Notes: a model not told the origin generated them from the letters alone. A stretch of DNA of 64,000 bases from JAFLCM01 sp046154665 (GCA_046154665.1 JBJXFG010000055.1:1-64000); one strand, 5' to 3'. Shown: positions 41,016-52,574, counted from the first letter of the stretch. Made by a program: numbers and translations.

Positions 41016-43100
41016 ATGTGCGGGATCGCGGGCGTTCTTCGGGTCACTCCTGCCGGTGGTGAGCATCAGCCCATCCCCGAGTCGTGGCTTGATGCGCTGG
41101 ACGCGGCGATCGCGCACCGCGGGCCGGATGGGTGCGGGCGGTTCCGGGATTCGGTCGTGCGTGCGGACGGGGCGCGCGTCGAGGTGGCGCTGGTGCATCG
41201 GCGCCTGTCGATCATCGACCACGCCGGGGGCGCGCAGCCGATGGTGAGCGAGCGCGGGAAGGCCATCGCGGGGGGCGGCGCCAAGCACGAGGGTCTGGTG
41301 GCGGTGGTATTCAACGGGTGCATCTATAACCACCGGGAACTGCGGGCGGAACTGGAGAAGGCCGGGCGGGTGTTTGTGACGGATCATTCGGATACGGAGG
41401 TGTTGATCCACGGGTGGCGTGAGTGGGCGCGTGAACCGGATGACCAGTCAACGGATTTCCTTGGCCTGAGTGGTGTACATCGTGCGAACGGGATGTTCGC
41501 GGCGGCGATCTGGGATCGTGATCGAGCGGTGCTCATTGCGCTGCGAGACAGTCACGGCGAGAAGCCGCTCTGGACGCGGCTTCTCGACCAACACGGGTCG
41601 TTCGCTTTCTCAAGCGGGGCTGCGTCGCTTGCCGCGCTGCCGATGACGCCTCCAGCAGCGATCGACCGCCGGGGACTTGTCGACTGGTGTTCACTGGGCG
41701 TTCACGATCACCGCACGCCGTGGCGCGAGGTGTGGCAGATTGAGCCTTCGTCCCATACGTGGTCGCTCGAGCCGGGGGCTCCGGATGATCGGACTTGGTG
41801 GCGGCGCGAAGGGATGCCGTGGATTCTGGTCGCCGTGCTTCCGGCACTGCTGCTGCTCGCGGTTTTGGCAGTGATTGTGACACCGATTGGCCTTGCGGCT
41901 TGGTTACGGTCGGCCGCCAAGCATCAAAGGCAACTGAGATCGGGAGCGGTTCTAAGCGCATTGGATTCTCACCTCCGAGCCGCCGTGGAATCTCGCCTCG
42001 AAGCCGATGTCCCGTTGGGCTGCTTTCTCTCCGGCGGGATCGACTCATCGCTCATCGCGCACTACGCGAAGCGGGCGCGTCCCGACATCACCACGCTGTG
42101 CATGCGGATGCCCGATGCGCGGTACGACGAATCGGCGCACGCCGCGGCGGTCGCGCGGCATCTGGGTACGAAGCACGTCACGCTCGACGTGCGGCCTTCC
42201 GCGGCGGCGGACGTGGTTCACCTGATCGAGCAGCTCGGGCTGCCGTTCGCGGATTCGTCGCTGCTGCCGGCGTACTGGCTGTGCAAGGCGGCGCGTGAGC
42301 ACGTGAAGGTGGCGCTCTCGGGCGACGGCGGCGACGAGCGGTTCATGGGGTACCAGCGGCACGCCGCGGCGAAGTGGCTGCCGATGCTCAGGCTTGTGGC
42401 GTGGGCGTGGCCGACCTCGCGGTATGACGAGCGCGATCCGACTTCGCGCGAGGCGAAGATGGCGCGGTTGGTCCGCGCGGCGCGGGGGAAGGGATACACC
42501 GACTTGGTGGCGATCTTCCCTTCGGACCTGAGGCGGAAGGTGTTCCGGGCACGGGGGATCGAGTGCGAACGCGCGCGATTCATGGGACGCGGGCAGGCAC
42601 GGCGGTTCGATCTCGAACACTATCTGCCGGGCGATCTCTTGCGGAAGACCGACACGGCGTCGATGAGCGTGGGGCTGGAGGTGCGCTGCCCGTTCCTTGA
42701 TCGAGACGTCGCGGGTTTCGCGGGAAAGACCCCGATCCGCGTGCTGATGCGCGGCAACCGACCCAAGGCGCTGCTGCGCGAACTCGCGGCGAGGTATCTG
42801 CCGCGGGAGATCGTCGAGCGGCCCAAGCAGGGGTTCGCGATCCCGATCTCGGAGTGGTTCCGCAGCGACTTCGGCGGGCTGCGCACGCTGCTCATAGATG
42901 TGTTGTCATCGCGCGAGCCGTTCGGCGTGGCGGGGGAGGTACTGCAGGTGGACATGCGGGCCGTCCGCGAGATGGTGGATGAGCACATGGAAAACCGGCG
43001 CGATCACGGGCAGCGGCTGTACGCGCTGATGGTGCTGGGGGTGTGGGCCCGCGGCGCTGCGGCGAAAGGGCAGATGGCAAATAGCAAAGTGCAAATATGA
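41016..43100 (+). CDS. asnB: Asparagine synthase (glutamine-hydrolysing) with an inserted hydrophobic segment
   Basis: A 694-residue class II asparagine synthetase. The N-terminal Ntn glutaminase begins MCGIAG with catalytic Cys2, and RGPDGCG, LVHRRLSI and VVFNGCIYNHRELR follow. The synthetase domain has the PP-loop FLSGGIDSS near residue 338, SGDGGDERFMGY and LEVRCPFLD. Between the two domains (residues about 268-297, from 41817) lies a 28-30-residue hydrophobic stretch, ILVAVLPALLLLAVLAVI followed by TPIGLAAWL, that normal AsnB lacks and that looks like a membrane helix. The last residues (GQMANSKVQI) come from a tandem repeat that runs into the stop. Confidence 0.9.
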   Translation: MCGIAGVLRVTPAGGEHQPIPESWLDALDAAIAHRGPDGCGRFRDSVVRADGARVEVALVHRRLSIIDHAGGAQPMVSERGKAIAGGGAKHEGLVAVVFNGCIYNHRELRAELEKAGRVFVTDHSDTEVLIHGWREWAREPDDQSTDFLGLSGVHRANGMFAAAIWDRDRAVLIALRDSHGEKPLWTRLLDQHGSFAFSSGAASLAALPMTPPAAIDRRGLVDWCSLGVHDHRTPWREVWQIEPSSHTWSLEPGAPDDRTWWRREGMPWILVAVLPALLLLAVLAVIVTPIGLAAWLRSAAKHQRQLRSGAVLSALDSHLRAAVESRLEADVPLGCFLSGGIDSSLIAHYAKRARPDITTLCMRMPDARYDESAHAAAVARHLGTKHVTLDVRPSAAADVVHLIEQLGLPFADSSLLPAYWLCKAAREHVKVALSGDGGDERFMGYQRHAAAKWLPMLRLVAWAWPTSRYDERDPTSREAKMARLVRAARGKGYTDLVAIFPSDLRRKVFRARGIECERARFMGRGQARRFDLEHYLPGDLLRKTDTASMSVGLEVRCPFLDRDVAGFAGKTPIRVLMRGNRPKALLRELAARYLPREIVERPKQGFAIPISEWFRSDFGGLRTLLIDVLSSREPFGVAGEVLQVDMRAVREMVDEHMENRRDHGQRLYALMVLGVWARGAAAKGQMANSKVQI
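43070..43097. repeat. Heptamer-like repeat at the 3-prime end of asnB
   Basis: GCAGATGGCAAATAGCAAAG-type AT-rich units (period about 7) at the end of the coding frame. They encode the last residues of AsnB. Such repeats are usually intergenic in this DNA. Confidence 0.65.
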
Positions 43101-43108
43101 GCGCGGAG

Positions 43109-43138
43109 CACGACTCTGCCGAGGACGGCAGAGTCGTG
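43109..43138. terminator. Perfect 13-bp hairpin between asnB and rpiA
   Basis: CACGACTCTGCCG pairs exactly with CGGCAGAGTCGTG around an AGGA loop, and the right arm is followed by GCAC, giving a GTGGCAC end as in the 101-106-bp elements. It lies between convergent genes and probably ends both transcripts, though it has no T-run. It may be a minimal member of the GTGCCAC element family. Confidence 0.7.
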
Positions 43139-43144
43139 GCACTA

Positions 43145-43879
43145 TCACCTCGTCATCGTGCGCACGTTGCCCTTCCCATCTTCGATGAGGATTTCGTCGG
43201 CTTCGGTGAGGAACAGGCCGTGGTCGATGATGCCTTCCATCGCGTCGAGTGCTTGGGCGAACGCTTCGGGCGGGCGGTTGCTGGGCAGTGCGGCGTCGAT
43301 GACGAGGTTGTTGTTGTCGGTGAGGTAGTCCTTGCCGTCTTTCTGGCGGATGGGGCCGCTGAGGCCGATTTCCGCGAGGCGGCGTGTGACCGAGGCGAGT
43401 CCGAAGCGCATGACTTCGATGGGCAGGGGCATTTTTTCGCCGAGCTGGCGCACGAGTTTGGCATCGTCGATGAGGTAGACGCGGCCGATCTTCAAGCCGC
43501 CGCGGGCGTGCGGGACGACGGCGGCGGCGACGATTTTTTCGCGGGTCATGGCCCCGCCGCGGCCCTTGACCATGCGGAGCTGCGGGTCGACCTCGTCGGC
43601 GCCGTCGAAGAGGAAGTCGACGCTGGTGGCCTGCTCCATGGGGATGACCTTGAGGCCGAGTTTGAGGCCGAGGTCGTGTGAGGCGACGCTGGTGGCGACG
43701 CAGGTGATGTCGAGTCTTTCGCTCGCGGCGCGAGCGGCCAAGGCGTGGATGGCGCGGGTGGCGGCGCGGCCGGTGCCCAGGCCGACGGTCATGCCGGGGC
43801 GGACGCCAGAGACGGCGCGCTGGGCGAGAGGGTCGGGCTGGTTGGAGGGCGCGGGGCCGGGGGCGGTGGGCGTGGCCAT
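43145..43879 (-). CDS. rpiA: Ribose-5-phosphate isomerase A
   Basis: Interconverts ribose-5-phosphate and ribulose-5-phosphate in the pentose phosphate pathway. Motifs in order: VGLGTGRAATRAIHAL (phosphate loop), FDGADEVDP (catalytic Asp), MVKGRGGAMTREKI (catalytic Glu/Lys region), and TDNNNLVID. The 244-residue product has the normal fold, with a short Pro/Ala-rich N-terminus. The ATG at 43879 is taken; the frame stays open to 43960 but would overlap the divergent cyclo-ligase gene. It is convergent with asnB. Confidence 0.95.
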   Translation of the reverse strand: MATPTAPGPAPSNQPDPLAQRAVSGVRPGMTVGLGTGRAATRAIHALAARAASERLDITCVATSVASHDLGLKLGLKVIPMEQATSVDFLFDGADEVDPQLRMVKGRGGAMTREKIVAAAVVPHARGGLKIGRVYLIDDAKLVRQLGEKMPLPIEVMRFGLASVTRRLAEIGLSGPIRQKDGKDYLTDNNNLVIDAALPSNRPPEAFAQALDAMEGIIDHGLFLTEADEILIEDGKGNVRTMTR

Positions 43880-43928
43880 GTTGGAGAATCTACCGTGGAA
43901 GGTCGGCGTGTCGCCGATGGGGTGATTG

Positions 43929-44570
43929 ATGAGCGATCCGCTGGTGATTCTGAAGCGCACGGCGCGGGCCGAGGGACGGTCGGCGGTGGCGTCGATGTCC
44001 GCCGAGGCGCGGGAGGCAGCGTCGGCGGCGATCTGCGAGCGGCTGGCGGCGTGGTGGGAAGGGAGCGGCGTGCCAGCTCGGGCGATGGTGTATCTGTCGA
44101 AGCCCGGACCCGATGGACTTGAGGAGCCTGATCTGGGTGGTTTGATCGAGCGCTGGCGGCGTCTGGGTGTTCGGCTCGCCGCGCCGCGGATGGACTGGGA
44201 CTCAGGGCGGATGAGCGGCGTGGAGCTGAGCTTTGATGAAGCGGGGGCGGTGCGGACGGAGGTTCGGCGGTTTGGGGTGCCGGAGCCGGTGGTGGTGTTC
44301 GGGGCGGGGACTGAAGCGGGTGAGTCGGGGGGATTGGGACCGGAGGCGTTCGATGTGATCCTGGTGCCTGGGGTGGCGTTTGATGAGCGGGGTGCCCGGG
44401 TCGGGCGCGGGGCGGGGTTCTATGATCGATGGTTGGGCGGGTTGGGGTCGGCGCGCGGGCGGGTTGTCGGGGTGGCGTTTGACGTGCAGGTTTTGCGCGA
44501 GGTGCCGCGGGGGCCGCATGATGCCCTGATGGACGTGATCGTGACTGAACGCCGATGGAGTACGGGTTGA
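43929..44570 (+). CDS. 5-formyltetrahydrofolate cyclo-ligase
   Basis: Converts 5-formyl-THF to 5,10-methenyl-THF with ATP, returning stored folate to the one-carbon pool. The family signature is VPGVAFDERGARVGRGAGFYDR near residue 140-160 (in parts), after the basic N-terminal helix LKRTARAEGR. The 213-residue length is normal. The ATG at 43929 follows a TTG at 43926. It is divergent from rpiA with a 49-bp gap. Together with the PTPS-III-like gene at 14690 it is the second folate-related gene in the window. Confidence 0.9.
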   Translation: MSDPLVILKRTARAEGRSAVASMSAEAREAASAAICERLAAWWEGSGVPARAMVYLSKPGPDGLEEPDLGGLIERWRRLGVRLAAPRMDWDSGRMSGVELSFDEAGAVRTEVRRFGVPEPVVVFGAGTEAGESGGLGPEAFDVILVPGVAFDERGARVGRGAGFYDRWLGGLGSARGRVVGVAFDVQVLREVPRGPHDALMDVIVTERRWSTG

Positions 44571-44671
44571 ACGCCGCGGGGAGGTTGCTTCGGTGCCGCC
44601 GGGCTGTCGGCGGTGGTGGCGTCGCGCGTTGCTTGTTCGATGGTGATTGATCCTGATCGAGGACTGAACGT

Positions 44672-46093
44672 ATGGCTCTTCCTTCTCAAGTTGCCCGCCC
44701 GATGTCGATGTCCGCGACCAAGTTCAGCGGTTCACGCCGCGCGATGCCTTCGCGCAAGTTGCTTGGGTGGGCCGCGCTGTTGCTGATTGTGATGGGGTTC
44801 ACGTGGTGGGCGCTGACGGGGCGCGGGTCTGTGGCGGGGAGCGGGACTTCGCGCATGACGAGCGAAGACGCGGCGAAGCTCGCGGCGATGGAAGCGGCGC
44901 AGCCCGCGCCGACGATGCCGACGTCCGGGCAGCCGGTTCCGAAAGGCACGCCGGTGGTGGTGACGCCGTCTTCGCCTCGTGATTCCGGCGCGCCGGCGTC
45001 GCTGACAATGGGTGCTCCGGTGCCTTCGTCGGCGAAGCCGTCGAACGCGGGTTCGGGGTCGAGTGAGCTTTTGAAGACGGTGGATCGCATCCTCGCGAGC
45101 AACACGCCGGGGGGCGGCGTGGGCGTGGGCGTGGGCGCGGGCGGGGGTGGGGGCGGGGGTCTGCCGTTGAATCGCGGCGCGGCACCGGGCGGGGCTGAGC
45201 CGAGCGGCACCCAGCCGTCGGGTCCGACGGGAACGGCCCCGGGCACGGGCGCGACGCCGCCGAGTTCGAGCGGCTCGACGGGGAGCGGCACGGGTTCGCT
45301 TTCGCCTTCGTCCGCCGTGGCGTTTCTGGTGAACCAGGGCGACGCGCTGATCTCGCAGGGCAAGCCGGTCGAAGCGCGCGATGTGTTCAATCGGGCGCTG
45401 TTTGATGGACGCGCGACCGAGTCGGACCGGATCGTGCTGCGTGACAAGCTGGCGACGCTGGCGGAAGCGCTGACGTTTTCGCCTCGCGTGGAACCGGGTG
45501 ATGTGATGAGCGAGGCGTACGCGTTCCAGTCGGGCGACCGGCTGGTGAAGCTGCCGTACTCGAAGGACCTGGCGGTGGACTGGCGCCTGATTGCGCGGGT
45601 GAACCGGATCGCCGATCCCGGAAAAATCAGGCTGAATCAGCGGGTGAAGCTGATCAAGGGGCCTTTCCACGCGGTGGTTCACAAGGGCGCGTTCCGCATG
45701 GACGTGTTTGCGGATGCGAAGGACTCGGCGGGGAATCGAATCTACATCAAGTCGTTCGCGGTGGGGCTGGGCGAGCAAGGCTCGACGCCGACGGGGGCGT
45801 TCATCGTGAAGCCCAAGAGCAAACTGGTGAACCCCAAGTGGGTGAACCCCAGGACTGGCGAGAAGTTCGCCGCGGACGACCCGAAGAACCCGATCGGCGA
45901 GCGCTGGCTCGGCCTCGACGGGACCGACGCGACGACCAAACTGCTGAGCGGCTACGGCATCCACGGCACGATCGAGCCCGAGTCGATCGGGCAAGAGAGG
46001 AGCATGGGCTGCGTGCGCCTCGCGGACCGCGATGTGGAGTTTGTGTACGAGCTTTTGTTCGAGGGGCGGAGCGTGGTGGAGATTCGGCCGTGA
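44672..46093 (+). CDS. L,D-transpeptidase with LysM-like domain and N-terminal membrane anchor
   Basis: A 473-residue YkuD-type enzyme. A single N-terminal helix (about 30-48; LLGWAALLLIVMGFTWWAL) anchors it to the inner membrane. A Gly/Pro/Ser-rich linker of about 150 residues follows, with a poly-Gly run. A LysM-like domain (AYAFQSGDRLVKLPYSKDL and KIRLNQRVKLIKG) precedes the catalytic domain, which has YGIHGT, then SMGCVRL with the catalytic Cys. It would make 3-3 peptidoglycan links or attach proteins. A helix of about 45 residues (LVNQGDALISQGKPVEARDVF) resembles a TPR unit. Confidence 0.88.
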   Translation: MALPSQVARPMSMSATKFSGSRRAMPSRKLLGWAALLLIVMGFTWWALTGRGSVAGSGTSRMTSEDAAKLAAMEAAQPAPTMPTSGQPVPKGTPVVVTPSSPRDSGAPASLTMGAPVPSSAKPSNAGSGSSELLKTVDRILASNTPGGGVGVGVGAGGGGGGGLPLNRGAAPGGAEPSGTQPSGPTGTAPGTGATPPSSSGSTGSGTGSLSPSSAVAFLVNQGDALISQGKPVEARDVFNRALFDGRATESDRIVLRDKLATLAEALTFSPRVEPGDVMSEAYAFQSGDRLVKLPYSKDLAVDWRLIARVNRIADPGKIRLNQRVKLIKGPFHAVVHKGAFRMDVFADAKDSAGNRIYIKSFAVGLGEQGSTPTGAFIVKPKSKLVNPKWVNPRTGEKFAADDPKNPIGERWLGLDGTDATTKLLSGYGIHGTIEPESIGQERSMGCVRLADRDVEFVYELLFEGRSVVEIRP

Positions 46094-46136
46094 GGCTAGA
46101 GATCACGGGTTGACCGAGAGGCGCGTAGGATTGCCC

Positions 46137-46580
46137 ATGCGGAGCGAAAGCAGAGTAGGCAACCTTTTTTTGTCGTACGTCCCGCAGGATCGCGAGCGGG
46201 TGCGGAAGATCGCCAATCACTTGTCCGAGATGGGTATCAACGCCTGTGACCCTTTGGAGGAGATCCTCCCGGGGGACAACTGGGCGGCGAGGCTCGGCGA
46301 ACTTCTGGAATCCGCCGACGGGATGGTCCTCTTTGTTTCGCCCGATTCCGCAAAATCCGAGAACACCCGTCGCGAGTGGTTGTACGGGTTGTCAAACTCG
46401 CGGTTTGCCGGCCGCTTCTTCGTTGTCCAGTTGAAGAAGACGAACACGGACGATGTGCCGTGGGCGCTCCATTCAATGAGTTGGATCACGGAGGCGAAAC
46501 CGAAGAATGTGGCCCGAATGGTCCGAGACGCGCTCCGCACGGAAGCGCCGAAGAAATCGCGGCGGGGCGAGGCGGCATGA
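46137..46580 (+). CDS. TIR-domain protein 1 of a tandem pair
   Basis: A stand-alone TIR domain of 147 residues. Motifs: NLFLSYVPQDRERV (strand A), CDPLEEILPGDNWAARL (BB-loop region), ADGMVLFVSPDSAKSENTRREW with the catalytic-position Glu in RREW, then FFVVQLKKTNTDD. The C-terminal tail is basic. It overlaps the next TIR gene by an ATGA (46577-46580). TIR domains hydrolyse NAD+ or make cyclic ADP-ribose signals, often in antiphage defence, but no effector is visible. AGGA lies before the ATG. Confidence 0.85.
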   Translation: MRSESRVGNLFLSYVPQDRERVRKIANHLSEMGINACDPLEEILPGDNWAARLGELLESADGMVLFVSPDSAKSENTRREWLYGLSNSRFAGRFFVVQLKKTNTDDVPWALHSMSWITEAKPKNVARMVRDALRTEAPKKSRRGEAA

Positions 46581-47071
46581 GTCGCTCGCGTGCCTCGTCT
46601 TCTCGGTCTGCAGCGCCGGAGGTATTCCTCTCTCACTCGAGCAAGGACCGTGCAATCGCGCGGCGAGTCCGCGGCCTGCTCGAACGTCACGGCGTGCGTG
46701 TGTGGTACAGCGAGCACACGGTGACAGGGGCCGCGGACTGGCACCGTGAGATCGGGAAAGCACTGGCCCGATGCAACTGGTTTGTGCTGCTGCTCTCCAA
46801 GAGCGCAGCGAAGTCTGTCTGGGTGAACCGCGAGTATGTGTATGCGCTCAATAGTCCTCGGTACAAGGATCGGATTGTCCCTGTGGTCGTCGCTGCGTAC
46901 GACGAGCGGATGATCTGGGCGATCACAGGCGTGCAACGGATCGACCTCCGCAAGCAACGGGGGAAAGACACTCAGTCTCTTCTCGGTGTTTGGGGCAAGA
47001 CCTACGACGGTCGGGGTTTCGCGGCAAGGGCGTCCAAGGGTGTCGGCGCTGCTCAGGTGCGGAAGAAGTAA
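46577..47071 (+). CDS. TIR-domain protein 2 of a tandem pair
   Basis: A 164-residue TIR domain. Motifs: EVFLSHSSKDRAIARRV (strand A), VRVWYSEHTVTGAADWHREI (BB-loop), CNWFVLLLSKSAAKSVWVNREYVYAL, with Glu of RE-Y at the catalytic position, and DRIVPVVV. It differs from the first TIR in nearly all positions, so it is an old paralogue, not a recent copy. The ATGA overlap implies coupled synthesis. The last 20 residues are basic (ASKGVGAAQVRKK). No membrane segment or other domain is present. Confidence 0.85.
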   Translation: MSRSRASSSRSAAPEVFLSHSSKDRAIARRVRGLLERHGVRVWYSEHTVTGAADWHREIGKALARCNWFVLLLSKSAAKSVWVNREYVYALNSPRYKDRIVPVVVAAYDERMIWAITGVQRIDLRKQRGKDTQSLLGVWGKTYDGRGFAARASKGVGAAQVRKK

Positions 47072-47116
47072 GCCCACTCTACATTGCGCCTCGGGTATCA
47101 GGAGGTTCTCGCCTTC

Positions 47117-47983
47117 CTACGCGGTGGCGGAGGACAGCGCCGCCAGCAACATGAGCCGCGTGATCTCGTCGCGGCGCGAGGCCAGGTCCCAGCGCAGGTC
47201 GAGCCGGCGCGGGCCGGCGAGGATGGTCGCGGTGCGGGCGTCGGCGTCGATGAACAGGCGAGCCTTTGCCAGGTCGATCGTCTCGGCGCTGGCACGCCAC
47301 CCCAGCCCCAGCACGCCGGGGCGGATGACCTCGAGTTGCCCGGGTGCGATCTTCCACTCGACGGGAAGCACGATGCCCAGCACGGCGACGCCGATGGCGG
47401 GGCCCGCCAGGCCGAGGGTGATGAACGCGCCTTGCAGCGGGTCGCGGAACGCTGTCCAGTTGACGAACATCATGAAGGCGACGCCGAGCAGGCACGCGAT
47501 GACGGTGGCGATCCTGCCGCTGGCCCGCGGCGAGTCGGTGAGCCAGACGGGGAACAGGTCGGGCTCGATGGCCTGGGGCGAGACGTTGCCGAGGCGGGGA
47601 CGGAGTTTCTTGGAGGCAGAGCACTGGACGCGGTGGACGCCGTCGGGGCCGACGGGGGTGCCGAGCTGGTGGTCGCGGTTCACGTGCGACATGCCCCACA
47701 GAAACAGGGCCAGCGCGACGAAGCCGACGGCGATGGTGACGATGCCGCCGAGGTAAGGCCGCGCGGTCATCGGCGAGAGGCGGTTGATGAAGGCGGTGCC
47801 GACCATCATGAGCGCGATCACCGCGCCGGCACCGTGCATGAGGCCGATGCCTTGCGCGTTCCACCACTTGACGGCGGCAAAAGGGGAGCGGTCACGGGCC
47901 TTCTTGTCGTGGCGGCACCAGAACACCGCGTCATCTTCGGCGCGGCCGGTCGTCTGGCTCGGTTGGGGGGATTCCGGGCTCAT
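47117..47983 (-). CDS. Hypothetical membrane protein
   Basis: Not recognised. A 288-residue protein with four hydrophobic segments, in two pairs at roughly 46-68 and 78-98, then 157-178 and 186-208. The C-terminal about 80 residues form a beta-rich cytoplasmic domain (EWKIAPGQLEVIRPGVLGLG, ILAGPRRLDLRWDL in short pieces) that resembles bacterial PH-like domains; this is a weak inference. It is convergent with the second TIR gene and divergent from gyrB. The start is the ATG at 47983. Confidence 0.6.
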   Translation of the reverse strand: MSPESPQPSQTTGRAEDDAVFWCRHDKKARDRSPFAAVKWWNAQGIGLMHGAGAVIALMMVGTAFINRLSPMTARPYLGGIVTIAVGFVALALFLWGMSHVNRDHQLGTPVGPDGVHRVQCSASKKLRPRLGNVSPQAIEPDLFPVWLTDSPRASGRIATVIACLLGVAFMMFVNWTAFRDPLQGAFITLGLAGPAIGVAVLGIVLPVEWKIAPGQLEVIRPGVLGLGWRASAETIDLAKARLFIDADARTATILAGPRRLDLRWDLASRRDEITRLMLLAALSSATA

Positions 47984-48214
47984 GCGAGTGGCAGCCTACC
48001 GGCGTTCGCGGCGAAGGTTGAGGGCGGGTCGAAGCCTCGGGAAAATCAGGATGGGAAAGGCCCTCGGCGCGTGTTGAAAACTCGCCGCGCGGGAGGAAAT
48101 GACGGGGGTTTCAGCCTATGATCCGTGTCCGGTTTCGGCGCTCCGGCGCAGGCCGGAACTCACCCCGAAGTTGCAGGCCGAAATAGCCCTCGAAGGGCGG
48201 CCCAGACAGCCCCC
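47984..48214. other. gyrB upstream region with short hairpins
   Basis: A 231-bp gap that should contain the gyrB promoter. CGGCGCTCCGGCGCAGGCCGG-type short hairpins (about 48137-48156) and a CCCTCGAAGGGCGG hairpin (about 48190) belong to the same type as the array at 55432-55740. No promoter hexamers were assigned. Confidence 0.5.
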
Positions 48215-51058
<2,844 letters not shown>

Positions 51059-51078
51059 GGCCGGACTTCCTGCGGGCC

Positions 51079-52332
51079 CTACTGAGGGCACGCCCCGAAC
51101 GCACCCAGAAACTCGACCAAGTCGGCGGTGTTGATGCACGGGTCCGCCGCGCTGAGGTTGACGACCGCCTGATAGCCGGCGTCGCCGGGGCAGCGGCCGA
51201 AGGCACCGAGCATCGCGGTCAAATCGGGGGTGTTGACGCTGCCGTCGCCGTTGAAATCAGCCGGGCACAGCGGCGGCACGGCGTTCTGGGCCACCCACAT
51301 CACGACCTCGACGCCGTTGCGCCGCCCGGTGCCGATGAGGGTGCGCCGATCGCTGGTGATGGCGTTGACCGAGTGGATGGCGGTGAAGCCGTTGAGGTCA
51401 GCGCCGCGTGCCTGGAGGTAGGCGAGCGCTTCGACAAAGCCGGTGCTCTGGGTCCAGATGAATCCGGTGAAGGAGGGCACGGTGTCGTTGCGGACGAGCT
51501 GGCCGACGACAATGGTGGCGTCGTCGCTCATGCTCATGGGTGAGACATCGGGGAAGGGTCCGGTGGGGCCGCCGAGGTTGGTGGCGACGCCGTTCTTGAG
51601 CCGGGCGAGCTGGGAGATGCCGCCGACGACGGCGCTGCCGAAGTAGGTGGTCTCGCCGGGGTCCATGAGGTTCCACGATGTGGACGTGGCACCGGCGACG
51701 GCGGGCAGAGCCACGGCGCCGGTGGCTTGCGTCCATCGGAACGGCCCCGGCGTGGACCGGCCCACGACGACCGAGCCATCGTCGTTCATCATGAGCACCC
51801 CAGCGGTGGGGCCGAACGTGCCGAGCAGGGCGCGGAAGTCCTCGACGCCGCCGGATTCGGTCCACCGGAACAGGATGATGGGGGTTGAGATCACGCCGAG
51901 CATGGTGCCGAAGATGGTGCCGCCGTCGCGGGTGATGCTCGCGTTGAACAGCCGGACGGTCCCGGGATAGAGCCCGATGTCTTCTGGAGCGGCGGGGGGG
52001 AGCCAGCGGTACGCGCGGGCCGACGCGGTGGGGCCGGCCTTGCCGACGAGGACAGAACCGTCGTCGCTGCCCGAGACGGTCTCGAGTTGCATCGGGGTGG
52101 TGAGGTACGCGTCGATCAAACCGCCGGTGCTGGTCCACACAAAGCCGTGAGGGCGCCCGCCGGTGTTCGCCATTGAGCCGCAGATGCGGGTGCCGTCGCG
52201 GCTGAAGGTGCTGATGGTGGCGTTGCCGGTGACCCCTTGGATGATGGGCTGCAGGACGACCTGGGCGAATGTGGTCGATGCGCCGGCGCTGAGGGCGAGC
52301 GCGAATCCGGCGAGCGTGTGCTTGGTGAACAT
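51079..52332 (-). CDS. Secreted HAF-type repeat protein with GC-type dockerin
   Basis: A 417-residue exported protein. The signal peptide is residues 1-23 (SAGASTTFA). The body has repeated units of about 45 residues with FVWTSTGGLIDA, FRWTESGGVEDF, FIWTQSTGFVEAL, each with SDDG/NDDG and VVVGR elements, a beta-propeller-like HAF repeat. The C-terminus has a GC-type dockerin pair (CPADFNGDGSVNTPDL and CINTADLVEFLGAFGACPQ). A strong AAAGGAG Shine-Dalgarno precedes the ATG at 52332. It lies convergent with gyrB, 20 bp apart. Confidence 0.82.
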   Translation of the reverse strand: MFTKHTLAGFALALSAGASTTFAQVVLQPIIQGVTGNATISTFSRDGTRICGSMANTGGRPHGFVWTSTGGLIDAYLTTPMQLETVSGSDDGSVLVGKAGPTASARAYRWLPPAAPEDIGLYPGTVRLFNASITRDGGTIFGTMLGVISTPIILFRWTESGGVEDFRALLGTFGPTAGVLMMNDDGSVVVGRSTPGPFRWTQATGAVALPAVAGATSTSWNLMDPGETTYFGSAVVGGISQLARLKNGVATNLGGPTGPFPDVSPMSMSDDATIVVGQLVRNDTVPSFTGFIWTQSTGFVEALAYLQARGADLNGFTAIHSVNAITSDRRTLIGTGRRNGVEVVMWVAQNAVPPLCPADFNGDGSVNTPDLTAMLGAFGRCPGDAGYQAVVNLSAADPCINTADLVEFLGAFGACPQ

Positions 52333-52514
52333 GACGGCTCCTTTGGTGGGTGGTGCGGCACGGTCAGAACACACTCATGAAGATACCCCTAGGCGTTCGG
52401 GGTTCCCAACGCGATGAGATCGGAGCGCTGAAAAATTGACAAGTTCCGCATGGCATCGCTGAAGGCGCGACGCTGCGGACGCTTCGGGGCCGGTCCAAAA
52501 TCGGGCGACGATTC

Positions 52515-52547
52515 AAAGAAACAGCCCCGGCCCACGGGACCGGGGCT
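52515..52547 (-). terminator. Intrinsic terminator of the PEP-CTERM gene
   Basis: Read on the minus strand: AGCCCCGG stem, TCCCGTGGG loop, CCGGGGCT stem, then GTTTCTTTGAA. It lies about 30 bp after the stop of the gene at 52575-53261 and upstream of the dockerin gene on the same strand. Confidence 0.85.
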
Positions 52548-52574
52548 CTCGCATTGAAAGGGCTCGTCCGCGGT

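Noticed and set aside
46137..47071. Classical Thoeris system
   Set aside because: No ThsA-type (SIR2/Macro, SLOG) gene is present within the window.
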